Shown: positions 1 through 9,941 of the stretch, piece after piece
How the letters are laid out: each line of letters opens with the position of its first letter
Numbering within the stretch: position 1 is the first letter of the stretch
Origin: Roseovarius autotrophicus
GTDB lineage: Bacteria; Pseudomonadota; Alphaproteobacteria; Rhodobacterales; Rhodobacteraceae
Assembly: GCF_018069895.1 (NCBI RefSeq)
Contig: NZ_JAGQDH010000006.1
Span: forward strand, 62,001 to 126,000
Length of the DNA stretch: 64,000 nucleotides
Direction of reading: 5' to 3'
Made by a program: the position numbers and the translations under genes
Notes under the pieces: generated by a model
What the model was told of the DNA's origin: nothing
Seen by the model: only the letters and a program-made list of their open reading frames with translations
The model's database searches: none

Positions 1-1040
1 TTTCGGGCGGACCGATGTATTACATCAAGAAGGGCTTTGCCGAGCGCGGCCTGCCTCTGGGCGGGTTCATGGCGGTGATGTTCTCGATCTTCTGCGTGCT
101 GGGTGCGCTTGGCGGGGGCAACATGTTTCAGGCCAACCAGGCGGCAAGCCAGGTGCAGGCGGTCGTTGGTGTTCCCGCATGGGTCACCGGACTGGCACTT
201 TCGGTCATCGTGTTCATCGTGATTGTCGGTGGGATCAAGTCCATCGCCCGCGTGACCGAGAAGGTCGTGCCGTTCATGGGGATCGGCTATGTTCTGGTGG
301 CGCTGCTGATCATCCTGATGAACGCCAACATGATCCTCTGGGCCTTTGGCGAGATCTTCCGGGGCGCGTTCACCGATTCGGGGATTGTCGGCGGGATTGT
401 CGGCGCGATCATCCAGGGCTTCCGCCGGGCCGCCTTTTCAAACGAGGCGGGCATCGGCTCTGCCGCCATCGCCCACTCGGCGGTACGCACCAAGGAGCCG
501 GTCACCGAGGGCTTTGTCTCGCTGCTGGAACCGTTCATCGACACGGTGGTGATCTGCACCATGACTTCGCTGGTGATCATCATCACCCAGCAACTGCTGA
601 TCGACGCCGAAAGTGGGCGCTACATCCTCAACGAAGCCGGTCGCATCGCGACGGCGAGCGGGGCAACGGGCGGCGTGCCGATCACCTCGGCAGCGTTCGG
701 ATCGGTGTTTGGCTGGGCACCCTACGCCCTTGCGCTGGCAGTGGTCCTGTTTGCCTTCTCGACCATGATCACCTGGTCCTATTACGGCCTCAAGGCCTGG
801 ACCTACATGTTCGGCGAGGGCAAGAACAAGGAACTCGTGTTCAAGCTGATCTTCTGCGTCTTCGTGTTTATCGGCGCGGTCTCCAGCCTTGGCGCAGTGC
901 TGGATTTCTCGGATGCGGCGCTGTTTGCCATGGGCGTGGTCAACATCATCGCGCTCTACTTCCTGATGCCGATCGTCAAGCGCGAGATGAACAACTATCT
1001 GACGCGGCTGCGTTCTGGCGAGATCAAGAAATACAACTGA
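1..1040 (+). CDS. Sodium:alanine (AGCS-family) symporter, C-terminal part
   Basis: The frame is open from the left edge, so the start lies outside the window; 345 residues of a normally ~450-500-residue protein remain. It would import a small neutral amino acid (alanine or glycine) with Na+ across the inner membrane. The visible part is almost entirely hydrophobic, with about seven or eight membrane segments, and contains the AGCS signature SNEAGIGSAAIAHSA about 145 residues after the left edge. The short tail ends in basic residues. The gene converges on infB, with a strong hairpin between them. The family is clear; the exact substrate is not readable. Confidence 0.9.
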   Translation, partial: SGGPMYYIKKGFAERGLPLGGFMAVMFSIFCVLGALGGGNMFQANQAASQVQAVVGVPAWVTGLALSVIVFIVIVGGIKSIARVTEKVVPFMGIGYVLVALLIILMNANMILWAFGEIFRGAFTDSGIVGGIVGAIIQGFRRAAFSNEAGIGSAAIAHSAVRTKEPVTEGFVSLLEPFIDTVVICTMTSLVIIITQQLLIDAESGRYILNEAGRIATASGATGGVPITSAAFGSVFGWAPYALALAVVLFAFSTMITWSYYGLKAWTYMFGEGKNKELVFKLIFCVFVFIGAVSSLGAVLDFSDAALFAMGVVNIIALYFLMPIVKREMNNYLTRLRSGEIKKYN

Positions 1041-1058
1041 ACACCCTGAAAAAGACAA

Positions 1059-1081
1059 GGGCCGGGGATCATCCCCGGCCC
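1059..1081. terminator. Bidirectional hairpin between AGCS symporter and infB
   Basis: A perfect 10-bp GC-rich stem (GGGCCGGGGA / TCCCCGGCCC) with a 3-base loop lies between two convergent genes. On the minus strand it is followed by a T-rich run (TTGTCTTTTT), giving a good intrinsic terminator for infB. On the plus strand the tail is only moderately T-rich. Confidence 0.8.
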
Positions 1082-1107
1082 TTGGCGTTTGTCAAAGCGT
1101 GATCGGA

Positions 1108-3597
1108 TCACGCAAGGCTGCGGGTGATTTCCTCACGCTCGAAAATCTCGATGACATCGCCCTCGCGAACATCATCGTAATTCTCGAAGGCCATGCCGCA
1201 TTCCTGACCGGACTGCACCTCGGCCACCTCGTCCTTGAAACGCTTGAGCGTCTTGAGCGTGCCTTCGTGGATCACCACATCGTCGCGCAGAAGGCGGACA
1301 CCAGCCGAGCGGCGCGCCACGCCCTCGGTGACAAGGCAGCCTGCCACCTTGCCCACGTTGGAGACCTTGAAGACCTCCTTGATCTTGGCGTAGCCGATGA
1401 ACTTCTCGCGGATCTCGTTGCCCAGAAGACCGCTTGCCGCCGCTTTCACATCGTCCACCAGATCGTAGATCACCGAATAATAGCGGATTTCCACGCCCTT
1501 CTGGTTGGCGCTGTTGCGTGCGGACGCATTGGCCCGGACGTTGAAGCCCAGAACCGGCGCACCGGACGCCTCGGCAAGGCCCACGTCGGATTCTGTGATC
1601 GCGCCGACCCCGGAATGGAGCACGCGCACACGCACCTCCTCGTTGCCGATCTTCTCCATCGCCTGAACGATGGCCTCGGCGGAACCCTGCACATCGGCCT
1701 TGACGAGGATCGGCAGTTCCTTGACGTTCTCGTCTTCCTTGGCCTTGGCCAGAAGCTGTTCGAGCGTGGCCCCGGCCCCGGCTGCGGCGCGTTTTTCCTT
1801 GGCCTTCTCATAGCGGTAATTGGCGATCTCGCGGGCCTGTGCCTCGGTGTCAACCACGTTGAGAACGTCGCCCGCCTCGGGTGTGCCGTTGAGGCCCAGA
1901 ACCTCGACCGGCGAAGATGGCCCGGCCTCCTTGATGCGCTCGCCGCGGTCGTTCACCAGCGCGCGCACCTTGCCGTATTGCTCGCCCACGACAAAGATGT
2001 CGCCCTGCTTGAGCGTGCCGCGCTGCACCAGAACGGTGGCGATCGGGCCGCGGCCCACATCGAGTTTGGCCTCGATCACGGCGCCCTCGGCGGCGCGCTC
2101 GGGGTTGGCCTTCAACTCCAGTATCTCGGCCTGAAGCGCGATCGCCTCAAGCAACTCGTCAAGACCCTGCCCGGTCATGGCCGAAACCTCGACATCCTGC
2201 ACGTCACCCGACATTTTCTCGACCACGACCTCTTGGCGCAGAAGATCGGCGCGCACCTTGTCGGGATCGGCGGCGGGCAGGTCGATCTTGTTGATCGCCA
2301 CGATCATCGGCACACCGGCAGCCTTGGCGTGATTGATGGCCTCGATGGTCTGCGGCATCACCGCGTCGTCGGCGGCTACGACGAGCACGACGATATCCGT
2401 CACCTGCGCGCCGCGTGCGCGCATCGAGGTAAAGGCCGCGTGGCCGGGCGTGTCCAGGAAGGTCAGCAACGTGCCGCTGTCGGTGGTGACCTGATAGGCG
2501 CCGATATGCTGGGTAATGCCGCCGGCCTCGCCCGCGACGACCTTGGCATCACGGATTGCATCGAGCAGCGAGGTCTTGCCGTGGTCCACATGGCCCATGA
2601 TGGTGATCACAGGCGGACGCGGCTTGAGATCCTCGGGCCTGTCATCGACCGTGTCGATCACGTCCTCGACATCAGAATCGCTGACACGCACGACACGATG
2701 GCCGAATTCCTCGATGATCAGCTCGGCGGTATCGGCGTCGATCGACTGGTTCTGCGTCACCATCATGCCGCTCTGCATCAGCGCCTTGACCACGTCACCG
2801 ACGCGCTCGGCCATGCGGTTGGCCAGTTCCGACACAACGATCACCTCGGGCAGTTGCACGTCGCGCACAACCTTTTCGCGCTCCTGCATGCCGCCCATGG
2901 CCTTCTGGCGGGCGCGCTCCTGCTTGCGCTTCATGGCGGCCATGGATTTCTGGCGGCCGCCCTCGCCGCCCGCAAGCGCCTGATTGAGCGTGAGCTTGCC
3001 GGTGCGTCGGCCTTCGTCGCCCCCGGCCCGGCCTTTACCCCGGCGGGTGTCACGGTCATCCTCTTCGCGGCGACGCGGGGCGACGGGCACGGCGGCCTTG
3101 GACGGGGCCGGGCGTGTCGGCGCGGCATCAGGCGCGGGTTCCGCAGCCTCGCGGGCCTTGGCCTCGGTGGCCTCACGCTCGCGGCGCGCCTCCTCCTCGG
3201 CCTTCTGGCGGGCACGTTCCTCGGCCTCGCGCTGTTCGCGCTCCTTGGCCTCGGCCTCTTCGCGGCGACGCAGGCGCTCTTCCTCGCGTGCCTTTTCCTC
3301 GGCCTCGCGGCGCACGGCGTCATCGGCCTCACGCGCCTTGGCGGCGGCCAACGCCTTCATCCGGCGCTCGAGCTCTGCATCCGAGATCCCGGCGGGGCGC
3401 TTGGTGGCACCCGAGGCAGCGGCGGCGGGCGAGCTACCCACACCCGCAGTCGCGCCCGGCTTGGGCACGACAACGCGCTTGCGCTTGGTTTCCACCACGA
3501 CGTTCTTGGTGCGTCCATGGCTGAAGCTCTGCTTCACGTTCCCCGCACGGGGACCGCCACGCACACCCAAGGGTTTCTTTCCGTCGTTGTCGCTCAT
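1108..3597 (-). CDS. infB: Translation initiation factor IF-2
   Basis: IF-2 is the GTPase that brings fMet-tRNA to the 30S subunit and promotes subunit joining. At 829 residues it has the usual alphaproteobacterial length. Residues ~85-190 form a long Ala/Glu/Arg-rich charged linker typical of bacterial IF-2. The G domain follows: G1 GHVDHGKTS near residue 335, G3 DTPGH near 382 and G4 NKID near 434. Beyond it lie the beta-barrel and C-terminal initiator-tRNA-binding domains. It is the last gene of rimP-nusA-ylxR-infB in this window, with only 6 bases between the ylxR stop and its ATG, so it is probably translated from the shared transcript. Confidence 0.98.
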   Translation of the reverse strand: MSDNDGKKPLGVRGGPRAGNVKQSFSHGRTKNVVVETKRKRVVVPKPGATAGVGSSPAAAASGATKRPAGISDAELERRMKALAAAKAREADDAVRREAEEKAREEERLRRREEAEAKEREQREAEERARQKAEEEARREREATEAKAREAAEPAPDAAPTRPAPSKAAVPVAPRRREEDDRDTRRGKGRAGGDEGRRTGKLTLNQALAGGEGGRQKSMAAMKRKQERARQKAMGGMQEREKVVRDVQLPEVIVVSELANRMAERVGDVVKALMQSGMMVTQNQSIDADTAELIIEEFGHRVVRVSDSDVEDVIDTVDDRPEDLKPRPPVITIMGHVDHGKTSLLDAIRDAKVVAGEAGGITQHIGAYQVTTDSGTLLTFLDTPGHAAFTSMRARGAQVTDIVVLVVAADDAVMPQTIEAINHAKAAGVPMIVAINKIDLPAADPDKVRADLLRQEVVVEKMSGDVQDVEVSAMTGQGLDELLEAIALQAEILELKANPERAAEGAVIEAKLDVGRGPIATVLVQRGTLKQGDIFVVGEQYGKVRALVNDRGERIKEAGPSSPVEVLGLNGTPEAGDVLNVVDTEAQAREIANYRYEKAKEKRAAAGAGATLEQLLAKAKEDENVKELPILVKADVQGSAEAIVQAMEKIGNEEVRVRVLHSGVGAITESDVGLAEASGAPVLGFNVRANASARNSANQKGVEIRYYSVIYDLVDDVKAAASGLLGNEIREKFIGYAKIKEVFKVSNVGKVAGCLVTEGVARRSAGVRLLRDDVVIHEGTLKTLKRFKDEVAEVQSGQECGMAFENYDDVREGDVIEIFEREEITRSLA

Positions 3598-3603
3598 ATG
3601 ATT

Positions 3604-4227
3604 CTACTTTCCTTTCCGGCGCGCTGTCTCGCCGTCCGAGACGCGCAGACCTTTCAGTCTTGCCGCCTCCTCTACAACACGTTGCGCCAAACCTCCATAG
3701 CCCAGCACGGCGTGGATCGTGGTTTGACGGCTGAATGCCTGGCCAAGCTCGTCGGCGGTCAGCCAGCCGATATAGGTGCCGCCTTCAGGCGTGCTCAGCC
3801 CCGATTTTCCACGCTCCGAACCGTCGCTGGCCTGAAGCAGAACCCGCACATCACCGCGCGCGAGACGGTCCTTGACCTTCTCGTATCCGGCCACCGCGCC
3901 GCCGCCCTTGCGCGCGAGGCTGATGAGGTCGATCAGGCGGCGCGCAATCAGCGCCTCGACTCGATCAGCCAGCGCCTCGGGCACCGTCACCGGCTGTTTC
4001 GCGGCACGGGCAAAAAGGCCCTTGGTGGCCGCGCGCTCGATAGCCGCGCGGGTCGGCACGACATAGATGCCGTGCCCCGGCAGCTTGGCCGCGATATCAG
4101 GCACCACCGCGCCATCCGGCCCGATCACAAAACGCACAAGCTGCGCCTTCGGGCGCAGTTCGCCCGTAGCGATGCACTTGCGTTCGGGACCGTCCGAGCG
4201 GTCCTTGGGTTGCCCACCACGCCCCAT
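3604..4227 (-). CDS. ylxR: YlxR/DUF448-family RNA-binding protein with L7Ae-like C-terminal domain
   Basis: The 207-residue protein starts with a DUF448/YlxR domain: the motif RKCIATGE near residue 15, then LVRFV and GHGIYV, covering residues ~10-90. A second half with LARKGGGAVAGYEKV resembles the L7Ae/L30e-type fold often fused to YlxR in Alphaproteobacteria. The family sits between nusA and infB in very many bacteria; in Gram-positives YlxR (RnpM) has been linked to RNA binding and RNase P modulation. Here it lies 24 bases after nusA and 6 bases before infB. Its role in this organism is inferred from family and position only. Confidence 0.9.
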   Translation of the reverse strand: MGRGGQPKDRSDGPERKCIATGELRPKAQLVRFVIGPDGAVVPDIAAKLPGHGIYVVPTRAAIERAATKGLFARAAKQPVTVPEALADRVEALIARRLIDLISLARKGGGAVAGYEKVKDRLARGDVRVLLQASDGSERGKSGLSTPEGGTYIGWLTADELGQAFSRQTTIHAVLGYGGLAQRVVEEAARLKGLRVSDGETARRKGK

Positions 4228-4250
4228 GGCTGCCTCCGGAACCTGACGGA

Positions 4251-5948
4251 TCAGGCCCCGGCCTCCTTATCTTGCGCGGCGCCATCGTCGTCGCTCTCGT
4301 CGGCCTCGGGCATTAGGTCATCGGGATCGACCCAGCCTAGCATGACGCGCGCCGTCATCACCATGTCCTGCGCCTCTTCAAGAGAGACATCGAAGCGCTC
4401 CAGGATGCCCTCGTCCTTGACGCGCGCACCATCGACGGTCGTCCAGCCGCCGGCCAGTTCCCAATCGGCACAGGTGGCGAAATCCTCCAGTGTCCTGACA
4501 TCGTCCTCGACCAGCGCCAGCACCATCTGCGGCGTCAGCCCCTCGAAGCCGATGAGGCTGTCCTCGGCGCCCAGCGCGCGGGCCTTGTCCAGCGCCTCGG
4601 TGGCCTGTGCCTCGAGAACGTCGCGCGCCCGCGCCTGAAGCTCGCCTGCCGTTTCTTCATCCACGCCGTCGATGACCAAGAGTTCTTCGAGCTCGACATA
4701 GGCGACCTCTTCGAGATTGGTAAAGCCCTCGGCCACCAGAAGCTGGGCGAAAAATTCGTCAAGATCGAGCGCGTCCATGAACAGGCGCGTCCGCTCCTCG
4801 AATTCCTTTTGCCGACGCTCGCTGTCCTGCGCCTCGGTCATGATGTCGATATCAAGCCCGGTCAGCTGCGAGGCTAGCCGCACGTTCTGACCGCGCCGCC
4901 CGATGGCAAGCGAAAGCTGATCCTCGGGCACCACCACCTCGATGCGCTGCGCGTCCTCGTCGATCACGACCTTGGCTACCTCGGCGGGTTGCAGCGCGTT
5001 GACAAGGAACGTGGCCTGATCCTCGTTCCACGGGATGATGTCGATCTTTTCGCCCTGAAGCTCGTTCACCACGGCCTGCACCCGGCTGCCGCGCATCCCG
5101 ACACAGGCGCCAACCGGGTCGATCGAGCTGTCATAGCTGATGACGGCGATCTTGGCGCGGCTGCCGGGGTCGCGGGCGACGGCCTTGATCTCGATGATGC
5201 CGTCGTAGATCTCGGGCACTTCCATCTTGAACAGCTCTGCCATGAATTGCGGATCGGTGCGCGAGAGGAAGATCTGCGGGCCGCGCTGTTCGCGACGCAC
5301 GTCCTTGACATAGGCGCGCAGACGGTCGCCGGGGCGATAGGCCTCGCGCCCGATCTTTTCGTTGCGGCGCAGCACCGCCTCGCCATAGCCCTGAAGCTCG
5401 ACGATGACATTGCCGTATTCCTCGCGCTTGACGACGCCGTTGATGATCGTGCCGGCACGGTCCCTGAACGCCTCGTATTGGCGGTCGCGCTCGGCCTCGC
5501 GGACCTTTTGCAGGATCACCTGCTTGGCGCTCTGCGCGGCAATGCGGCCCATTTCCACCGGCGGCACGGCCTCATGAAACTGGTCGCCGACCTGCGGCGC
5601 ACCCGCCTCGGTCGGGTCGATCCGCACGCCGTCGCGCAGCCAGAACTCATCGCGCCCCGGCACAGCGGCAACGAAGTAGGGTCTGGCCTGCTCGGGCGTT
5701 AGCTCGGCCTGATAATTCTCGAGCGCATCGTCCGCGACCACGGTGCGCACACGGGTAAAGGCGGCGCGGCCCGTCTTGCGGTCGATCTTGACATGAATAT
5801 CCATTTCCGAGCCGTAGCGGCTCTTGGCGGCTCGCGCGAGGCTCTCTTCCATGGCTTCGATCACGAGGCCGGGGTCGATCATCTTTTCGCGCGCCACCGC
5901 TTCGGCGGTCTGCAACAGCTCAAGCTGGTTGGCGGATGTGATTGCCAT
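4251..5948 (-). CDS. nusA: Transcription termination/antitermination factor NusA
   Basis: NusA binds RNA polymerase and nascent RNA, promoting pausing, intrinsic termination and, with partners, antitermination. The chosen ATG gives 565 residues beginning MAITSANQLELL, the family N-terminus; an upstream in-frame extension of 15 codons overlaps rimP and is unlikely. Order: N-terminal RNAP-binding domain (~1-130), S1 (~135-200), two KH domains (~230-350, with GACVGMRGSRV and AIGRRGQNV), then acidic helix-hairpin-helix C-terminal repeats and a D/E-rich tail. The start lies 4 bases after the rimP stop. See the terminator in the rimP leader for possible autoregulation. Confidence 0.98.
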   Translation of the reverse strand: MAITSANQLELLQTAEAVAREKMIDPGLVIEAMEESLARAAKSRYGSEMDIHVKIDRKTGRAAFTRVRTVVADDALENYQAELTPEQARPYFVAAVPGRDEFWLRDGVRIDPTEAGAPQVGDQFHEAVPPVEMGRIAAQSAKQVILQKVREAERDRQYEAFRDRAGTIINGVVKREEYGNVIVELQGYGEAVLRRNEKIGREAYRPGDRLRAYVKDVRREQRGPQIFLSRTDPQFMAELFKMEVPEIYDGIIEIKAVARDPGSRAKIAVISYDSSIDPVGACVGMRGSRVQAVVNELQGEKIDIIPWNEDQATFLVNALQPAEVAKVVIDEDAQRIEVVVPEDQLSLAIGRRGQNVRLASQLTGLDIDIMTEAQDSERRQKEFEERTRLFMDALDLDEFFAQLLVAEGFTNLEEVAYVELEELLVIDGVDEETAGELQARARDVLEAQATEALDKARALGAEDSLIGFEGLTPQMVLALVEDDVRTLEDFATCADWELAGGWTTVDGARVKDEGILERFDVSLEEAQDMVMTARVMLGWVDPDDLMPEADESDDDGAAQDKEAGA

Positions 5949-5952
5949 GGTC

Positions 5953-6528
5953 TCAGTCCTCCTCAGAACCGCTCTCGGTTTCGATCTCGTCAAAATGGGT
6001 TTCGTCGATCACGCCCGCCGCCTTGCGCGCGCGCAGCATCTCGCGGATCAGCTCGTCGGTCAGGATCAGCTTGGCATCGCTCAGCCAGTCGAAATCAAGG
6101 CCGATCGTGCCTTCCTCGATGTTGATCAGCACCTCGTTGCCTTCGACCCCGGCAAGAACACCCTTGAAGCGCTTGCGCCCGTCGATCAGATCGGCGGTCT
6201 CAAGCCGCGCCTCATAGCCCTCGAAAGCCTCGAAATCCTTGAGCCGGGTCAGGGGCCGGTCGATGCCGGGGCTGGAGACCTCGAGCGTATAGGCGTCCAC
6301 AATGGGATCCTCGACATCGAGCACGGCGCTGATGGCGGTGCTGATGGCGGCGCAATCGTCCACTTCGATGCCACCCTCGGGACGGTCAGCCATGACCTGA
6401 AGCAGATGTGTCTTGCCGCCCATGAGCCGCACGCGCACAAGCTCGAATCCCATACCCTCGATCACCGGGGTGATGATCTCTGCCAGCCTTCGGTCGATGG
6501 CGGCCTTTGCGATGAGGTCGTTTGTCAT
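5953..6528 (-). CDS. rimP: Ribosome maturation factor RimP
   Basis: RimP assists late 30S subunit assembly. The 191-residue protein begins [14 protein letters not shown] and carries the two RimP domains, with [10 protein letters not shown] marking the first and an SM-like second domain ([10 protein letters not shown]). The ATG at 6528 has an SD-like GGAAAAG just before it. A second in-frame ATG at 6567 would add 13 residues, but these are encoded by a terminator hairpin and T-run, so I prefer the downstream start. It is the first gene of the rimP-nusA-ylxR-infB operon. Confidence 0.95.
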   Translation of the reverse strand: MTNDLIAKAAIDRRLAEIITPVIEGMGFELVRVRLMGGKTHLLQVMADRPEGGIEVDDCAAISTAISAVLDVEDPIVDAYTLEVSSPGIDRPLTRLKDFEAFEGYEARLETADLIDGRKRFKGVLAGVEGNEVLINIEEGTIGLDFDWLSDAKLILTDELIREMLRARKAAGVIDETHFDEIETESGSEED

Positions 6529-6541
6529 CTTTTCCAAGCAC

Positions 6542-6564
6542 AAAAAAACGGGCGCGCGGCCCGT
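6542..6564 (-). terminator. Intrinsic terminator/attenuator in the rimP leader
   Basis: On the minus strand an ACGGGC/GCCCGT stem (6 bp, 5-base loop) is followed directly by seven T residues. It ends 13 bases before the rimP ATG. It can end transcripts coming from zapE, but a good promoter lies upstream of it (6617-6645), so transcripts of the nusA operon must also cross it. Confidence 0.75.
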
Positions 6565-6616
6565 CATGTTTCCCGGTGGAACCATCGGAGACCCCGAGGT
6601 GCCGCTGTCAAATCGG

Positions 6617-6645
6617 CATATAGGCCCGCTGATCGCGTATTGCAA
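6617..6645 (-). promoter_or_regulatory. Candidate sigma-70 promoter of rimP-nusA-ylxR-infB
   Basis: On the minus strand TTGCAA and TATATG are separated by exactly 17 bases, a near-consensus vegetative promoter just after the zapE stop. The predicted transcription start is near 6610, giving a leader of about 80 bases that contains the terminator at 6542-6564. Confidence 0.6.
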
Positions 6646-6654
6646 GCGCCGATT

Positions 6655-7716
6655 TCAGGCAGGCGCGCCCCAGCCTTCGGACTGCATCTCGCGCAGGCGG
6701 CTGGCTGTCCGCTCGAACTCGAAAGAGCCTTCGCCCTCGAGATAGAGAAACTCCGGGTCCGCCGCCGCCGAGCAGATGAGGCGCACACGCGCCTCGTAAA
6801 GCGCGTCGATCAGGGTGACAAAACGCCTGGCCTCGTTGAAATTCGTCCGCCCCAGTTGCGGGATGTTCTCAAGGATGAGGAGGCGCACGGATTGCGCCAG
6901 CGCGAGGTAATCGGCGGGGCCAAGCGGCCTGCCGCACAGATCATAGAACGTGGCGCGTGCAACACCGTTGTGAAAGGCGGGGATCTCTACCGCGCGCTTG
7001 TTGACGATAATCTCATGAGCCGCGCCCTGCCCGCCGGTCATGTCCTGCCAGATTGCCTCGATCTCGGCCCGATTCTCTGCCGTCAGCGGCGTGAGCCATG
7101 TCTGCGCCCCGGCCAGGCGGTTCTGGCGGTAATCGGTGGGGCTGGCCATTTCGTGCACCACCATGCGTTCTTTCAGGAGCGCGATGAAGGGCAGGAACAA
7201 CTGCCGGTTCAACCCGTTCCTGTAGAGGTCATCGGGCACACGGTTCGAGGTCGTCACCACCACCACCCCGGCGGCGAAAAGCGCCTCGAAAAGGCGCCCC
7301 ACGATCATCGCATCGGTGATGTCGGTGATCTGCATCTCGTCGAAGGCCAGAAGGCGCACGGATTTCGCCACCCCAGCGGCGACGGGGGCAAGCGCGTCTG
7401 TCTCGCCGCGCGCGCGCGCGGCGTGAAGGCCCGCGTGCATTTCCTGCATGAAGGCGTGGAAATGCACGCGCCGATTGGGCACGTCGAGCGTTTCAACAAA
7501 GAGATCCATCAGCATAGACTTGCCGCGCCCCACGCCACCCCAGAGATAAAGCCCCTTGGGCGGCTCGGGCACGCGACGGAACCAGCTCTTGCGCGGCGTC
7601 CCGGCGAGGGCCGCACGGATACGCTCGAATTCGGGCAGCACGGCCTCCTGCGCCGGATCGTGGCGAAGCATGCCCTCGGCAACGCGGCGGGCGTAGAGGT
7701 CAGGAAGCGTTTCCAT
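6655..7716 (-). CDS. zapE: AFG1/ZapE-family ATPase
   Basis: This is a P-loop ATPase of the AFG1-like family. In E. coli ZapE associates with the Z-ring; mitochondrial homologues act in protein quality control. The Walker A motif GGVGRGKS is near residue 60 and the Walker B-like LLAFDEMQITD near residue 160, followed by VVVVTTSNRVPDDLY and LFLPFI, typical of the family. The start METLPDLYARR (353 residues) best matches related proteins; in-frame ATG (7728) and TTG (7752) codons lie further upstream and neither has a clear ribosome-binding site. It follows pip on the same strand by about 40 bases. Confidence 0.92.
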   Translation of the reverse strand: METLPDLYARRVAEGMLRHDPAQEAVLPEFERIRAALAGTPRKSWFRRVPEPPKGLYLWGGVGRGKSMLMDLFVETLDVPNRRVHFHAFMQEMHAGLHAARARGETDALAPVAAGVAKSVRLLAFDEMQITDITDAMIVGRLFEALFAAGVVVVTTSNRVPDDLYRNGLNRQLFLPFIALLKERMVVHEMASPTDYRQNRLAGAQTWLTPLTAENRAEIEAIWQDMTGGQGAAHEIIVNKRAVEIPAFHNGVARATFYDLCGRPLGPADYLALAQSVRLLILENIPQLGRTNFNEARRFVTLIDALYEARVRLICSAAADPEFLYLEGEGSFEFERTASRLREMQSEGWGAPA

Positions 7717-7755
7717 GCCGCGCGCCATAGCGCGATGCGTCTCGGGCGGCAATGC

Positions 7756-8730
7756 TCAGCCGCGCTCTGCGAGACGCCGCATGACGCCCACAAGCTCGGC
7801 GCTGATCCCCGGCTCCGAAAGCGCGTGACCGGCGAGCGGCACCATCCGCAGGTCGCAGGCGGGCCAGAGCGCGGCCAGACGGTGCGCGGCAGCGGGCGGG
7901 CAGATCATGTCAAAGCGGCCCTGCACGATCGTGCCGGGGACATGGGCGATCCGGTGCATGTTGGCATGAATATGCCCGTCATGTTCGAGGAAACCGCGAT
8001 TGAGGAAATAGTGATTCTCCAGCCGGGCAAAGGCACGGGCATAATCGGCGGGGCTATCGCCCCCAACCCCGGTGGAATGCACTGTGGCAAGCGCGTTTTC
8101 CCAGGCCGACCAGGCCTTGGCATGGGTGATCTCCTGTCCCAGATCACCGGAGAAAAGCCGCTTGTGATAGGCGGAGATCAGATCGCCGTGCTCGGCCTCG
8201 GGGATGGGGGCGACGAACCGCGCCCAGGTCTCGGGCCAGAACGCCGCAGCACCGCCACCGTAGAACCAGTGAAGCTCGGCCTCGGTCATGGTAAAGACGC
8301 CACGCAGGATCAGGTGGCGTGCGCGCGCAGGGTGGGTCTGGGCATAGAGCAGCGCCAGAGTCGCACCCCAGCTTCCGCCGAAGACGAACCAGCTTTCGAT
8401 GCCCAGCGCCTCGCGGATACGCTCGATATCGGCCACCAGATGCCATGTGGTGTTGGCCTCGACGCTGGCATGGGGTTTGGAGCGCCCACAGCCGCGTTGA
8501 TCGAAAAGCACGATGCGATAGACCTCGGGATCGAAATAGCGCCGCATCGCCGGGCTTGATCCGCCGCCCGGCCCGCCATGCAGCACCACCACAGGAAGGC
8601 CGTCGCGCCGCCCGGATTGTTCCATGTAAATGCAATGGCCGTCGCCCACATCCAGCATCCGCCGCTCGAACGGTTCGACGGGGGGGTGCAGATATTGCAC
8701 TGCGCTTTTATGGCCCGAGACTCTGTCCAT
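7756..8730 (-). CDS. pip: Proline iminopeptidase (alpha/beta hydrolase)
   Basis: This 324-residue cytoplasmic serine peptidase would remove N-terminal proline. It has the family's oxyanion motif HGGPGGG, then FDQRGCGRS, the nucleophile elbow GGSWGAT, the aspartate in GRFDMICP and the histidine in AGHAL near the C-terminus. The start [17 protein letters not shown] was chosen because the frame upstream runs into the divergent ubiG gene. Length and motifs match monomeric prolyl aminopeptidases (S33). Confidence 0.92.
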   Translation of the reverse strand: MDRVSGHKSAVQYLHPPVEPFERRMLDVGDGHCIYMEQSGRRDGLPVVVLHGGPGGGSSPAMRRYFDPEVYRIVLFDQRGCGRSKPHASVEANTTWHLVADIERIREALGIESWFVFGGSWGATLALLYAQTHPARARHLILRGVFTMTEAELHWFYGGGAAAFWPETWARFVAPIPEAEHGDLISAYHKRLFSGDLGQEITHAKAWSAWENALATVHSTGVGGDSPADYARAFARLENHYFLNRGFLEHDGHIHANMHRIAHVPGTIVQGRFDMICPPAAAHRLAALWPACDLRMVPLAGHALSEPGISAELVGVMRRLAERG

Positions 8731-8779
8731 CGCTGTCCTATATACCGCCCATGACCCATTGAGCCACACGGAGACCGGA

Positions 8780-9550
8780 ATGCAAGCCGCGCAGAGCACG
8801 ATTGATCCCACCGAGGTCGCGAAGTTCGAGGCAATGGCCGCCGAATGGTGGGATCCGAACGGCAAGTTCAAGCCGTTGCACATGCTCAACCCCTGTCGTC
8901 TGGATTACATCACGTCGCAGATCGCCGCCGAGTTCGACCGCGATCTGTCCGCCGCACGCCCGTTCGAGGGGCTGCGCCTGCTGGATATCGGCTGTGGTGG
9001 GGGATTGCTGAGCGAGCCGATGGCACGACTTGGCGCGACGGTCGTGGGGGCCGATGCCGCCCCGCGCAACATCCCGGTGGCGCAGCTTCATGCCGAACAG
9101 TCGGGGCTTGCCATCGACTATCGCCACACCACCGCCGAGGACATGGCGGCGGCGGGCGAGCAGTTCGACGTGGTGCTCAACATGGAGGTGGTCGAGCATG
9201 TGGCCGACCCGCTGGCCTATCTGACCGCCTGTCGCGATCTGCTGAAGCCGGGCGGGCTGCATATCTGCTCGACCATCAACCGCAATCCCAGAAGTTTCGC
9301 CATGGCTATCGTCGGCGCCGAATATGTCATGCGCTGGCTACCGAAGGGCACGCATGACTGGTCGAAATTCATCACGCCCGAAGAACTTTACGAGTTGTTG
9401 CGCAAGGCGGGCCTCGACCCGGTAGACCGCAAGGGTTTTGTCTTCAACCCGATCACCTGGCAATGGCGGCTGTCGACGCGCGACCTGAGTGTGAATTACG
9501 TCACCGCCAGCCTGCGCCTCACTTCCGGAGCGAATCGCGAATTTCCATGA
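8780..9550 (+). CDS. ubiG: Ubiquinone biosynthesis O-methyltransferase UbiG
   Basis: UbiG carries out both SAM-dependent O-methylations of the ubiquinone ring. The 256-residue protein has the SAM-binding motif [16 protein letters not shown] near residue 72, [11 protein letters not shown], and the UbiG-specific RTINRN-like segment [20 protein letters not shown] followed by [10 protein letters not shown]. The ATG at 8780 follows a GGAGACCGGA ribosome-binding region. It diverges from pip with about 50 bases between starts, and its last 32 bases overlap the end of the convergent mscL. Confidence 0.96.
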   Translation: MQAAQSTIDPTEVAKFEAMAAEWWDPNGKFKPLHMLNPCRLDYITSQIAAEFDRDLSAARPFEGLRLLDIGCGGGLLSEPMARLGATVVGADAAPRNIPVAQLHAEQSGLAIDYRHTTAEDMAAAGEQFDVVLNMEVVEHVADPLAYLTACRDLLKPGGLHICSTINRNPRSFAMAIVGAEYVMRWLPKGTHDWSKFITPEELYELLRKAGLDPVDRKGFVFNPITWQWRLSTRDLSVNYVTASLRLTSGANREFP

Positions 9551-9941
9551 GGATATCAAGTTCGCTCGGGCCGGGATCGGCGGCGGGGGCCGCTGCTTTC
9601 GGTCTCGTGGCCGCGTCTCTGGTGCGGTTTACGGCCTTCACAAGAAGAAATACCACCCAGGCGATGATGAGAAAGTTGATCACTGCCATGATGAAGCGGC
9701 CATAAGCGAACACCGCGGTACCCGCCTCTTCGGCGGCGGCAATCGAGGCATAGTCGCCCGAGCCAAGCACGATATAAAGCCCCGAGAAATCAATGCCGCC
9801 CAGAAACAGGCTGATGATCGGGTTGATCAGATCGGCGACCATCGAATTGACGATGGCGGTAAAGGCCGCACCGATAATGATACCCACGGCCATGTCCATG
9901 ACATTGCCCTTGGCGATGAAGTCCTTGAACTCTTGAATCAT
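9519..9941 (-). CDS. mscL: Large-conductance mechanosensitive channel MscL
   Basis: This homopentameric inner-membrane channel opens under membrane tension to release solutes during hypo-osmotic shock. The 140-residue protein has the amphipathic N-terminus [20 protein letters not shown], the glycine/alanine-rich TM1 ([16 protein letters not shown]), a periplasmic loop, TM2 ([16 protein letters not shown]) and a charged C-terminal helix ([12 protein letters not shown]). The length is normal. Its 3' end overlaps ubiG by 32 bases tail to tail. Confidence 0.96.
   Translation of the reverse strand: MIQEFKDFIAKGNVMDMAVGIIIGAAFTAIVNSMVADLINPIISLFLGGIDFSGLYIVLGSGDYASIAAAEEAGTAVFAYGRFIMAVINFLIIAWVVFLLVKAVNRTRDAATRPKAAAPAADPGPSELDILMEIRDSLRK

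Noticed and set aside
3000..3350. Repetitive GCCTCGGCCTC-type sequence that looks like a repeat array
   Set aside because: It encodes the Ala/Glu/Arg-rich linker of IF-2. Units are irregular, with no spacers, so it is neither a CRISPR array nor a tandem repeat of interest.
1099..4638. Very long open frame on the plus strand opposite infB, ylxR and part of nusA
   Set aside because: It is antisense to well-conserved genes; high-GC codon use leaves the opposite strand open. The translated sequence has no known domain.
5824..8559. Open frame of about 900 codons on the plus strand opposite rimP, zapE and pip
   Set aside because: Spans several real genes and their gaps on the other strand, and shows no domain or ribosome-binding site.
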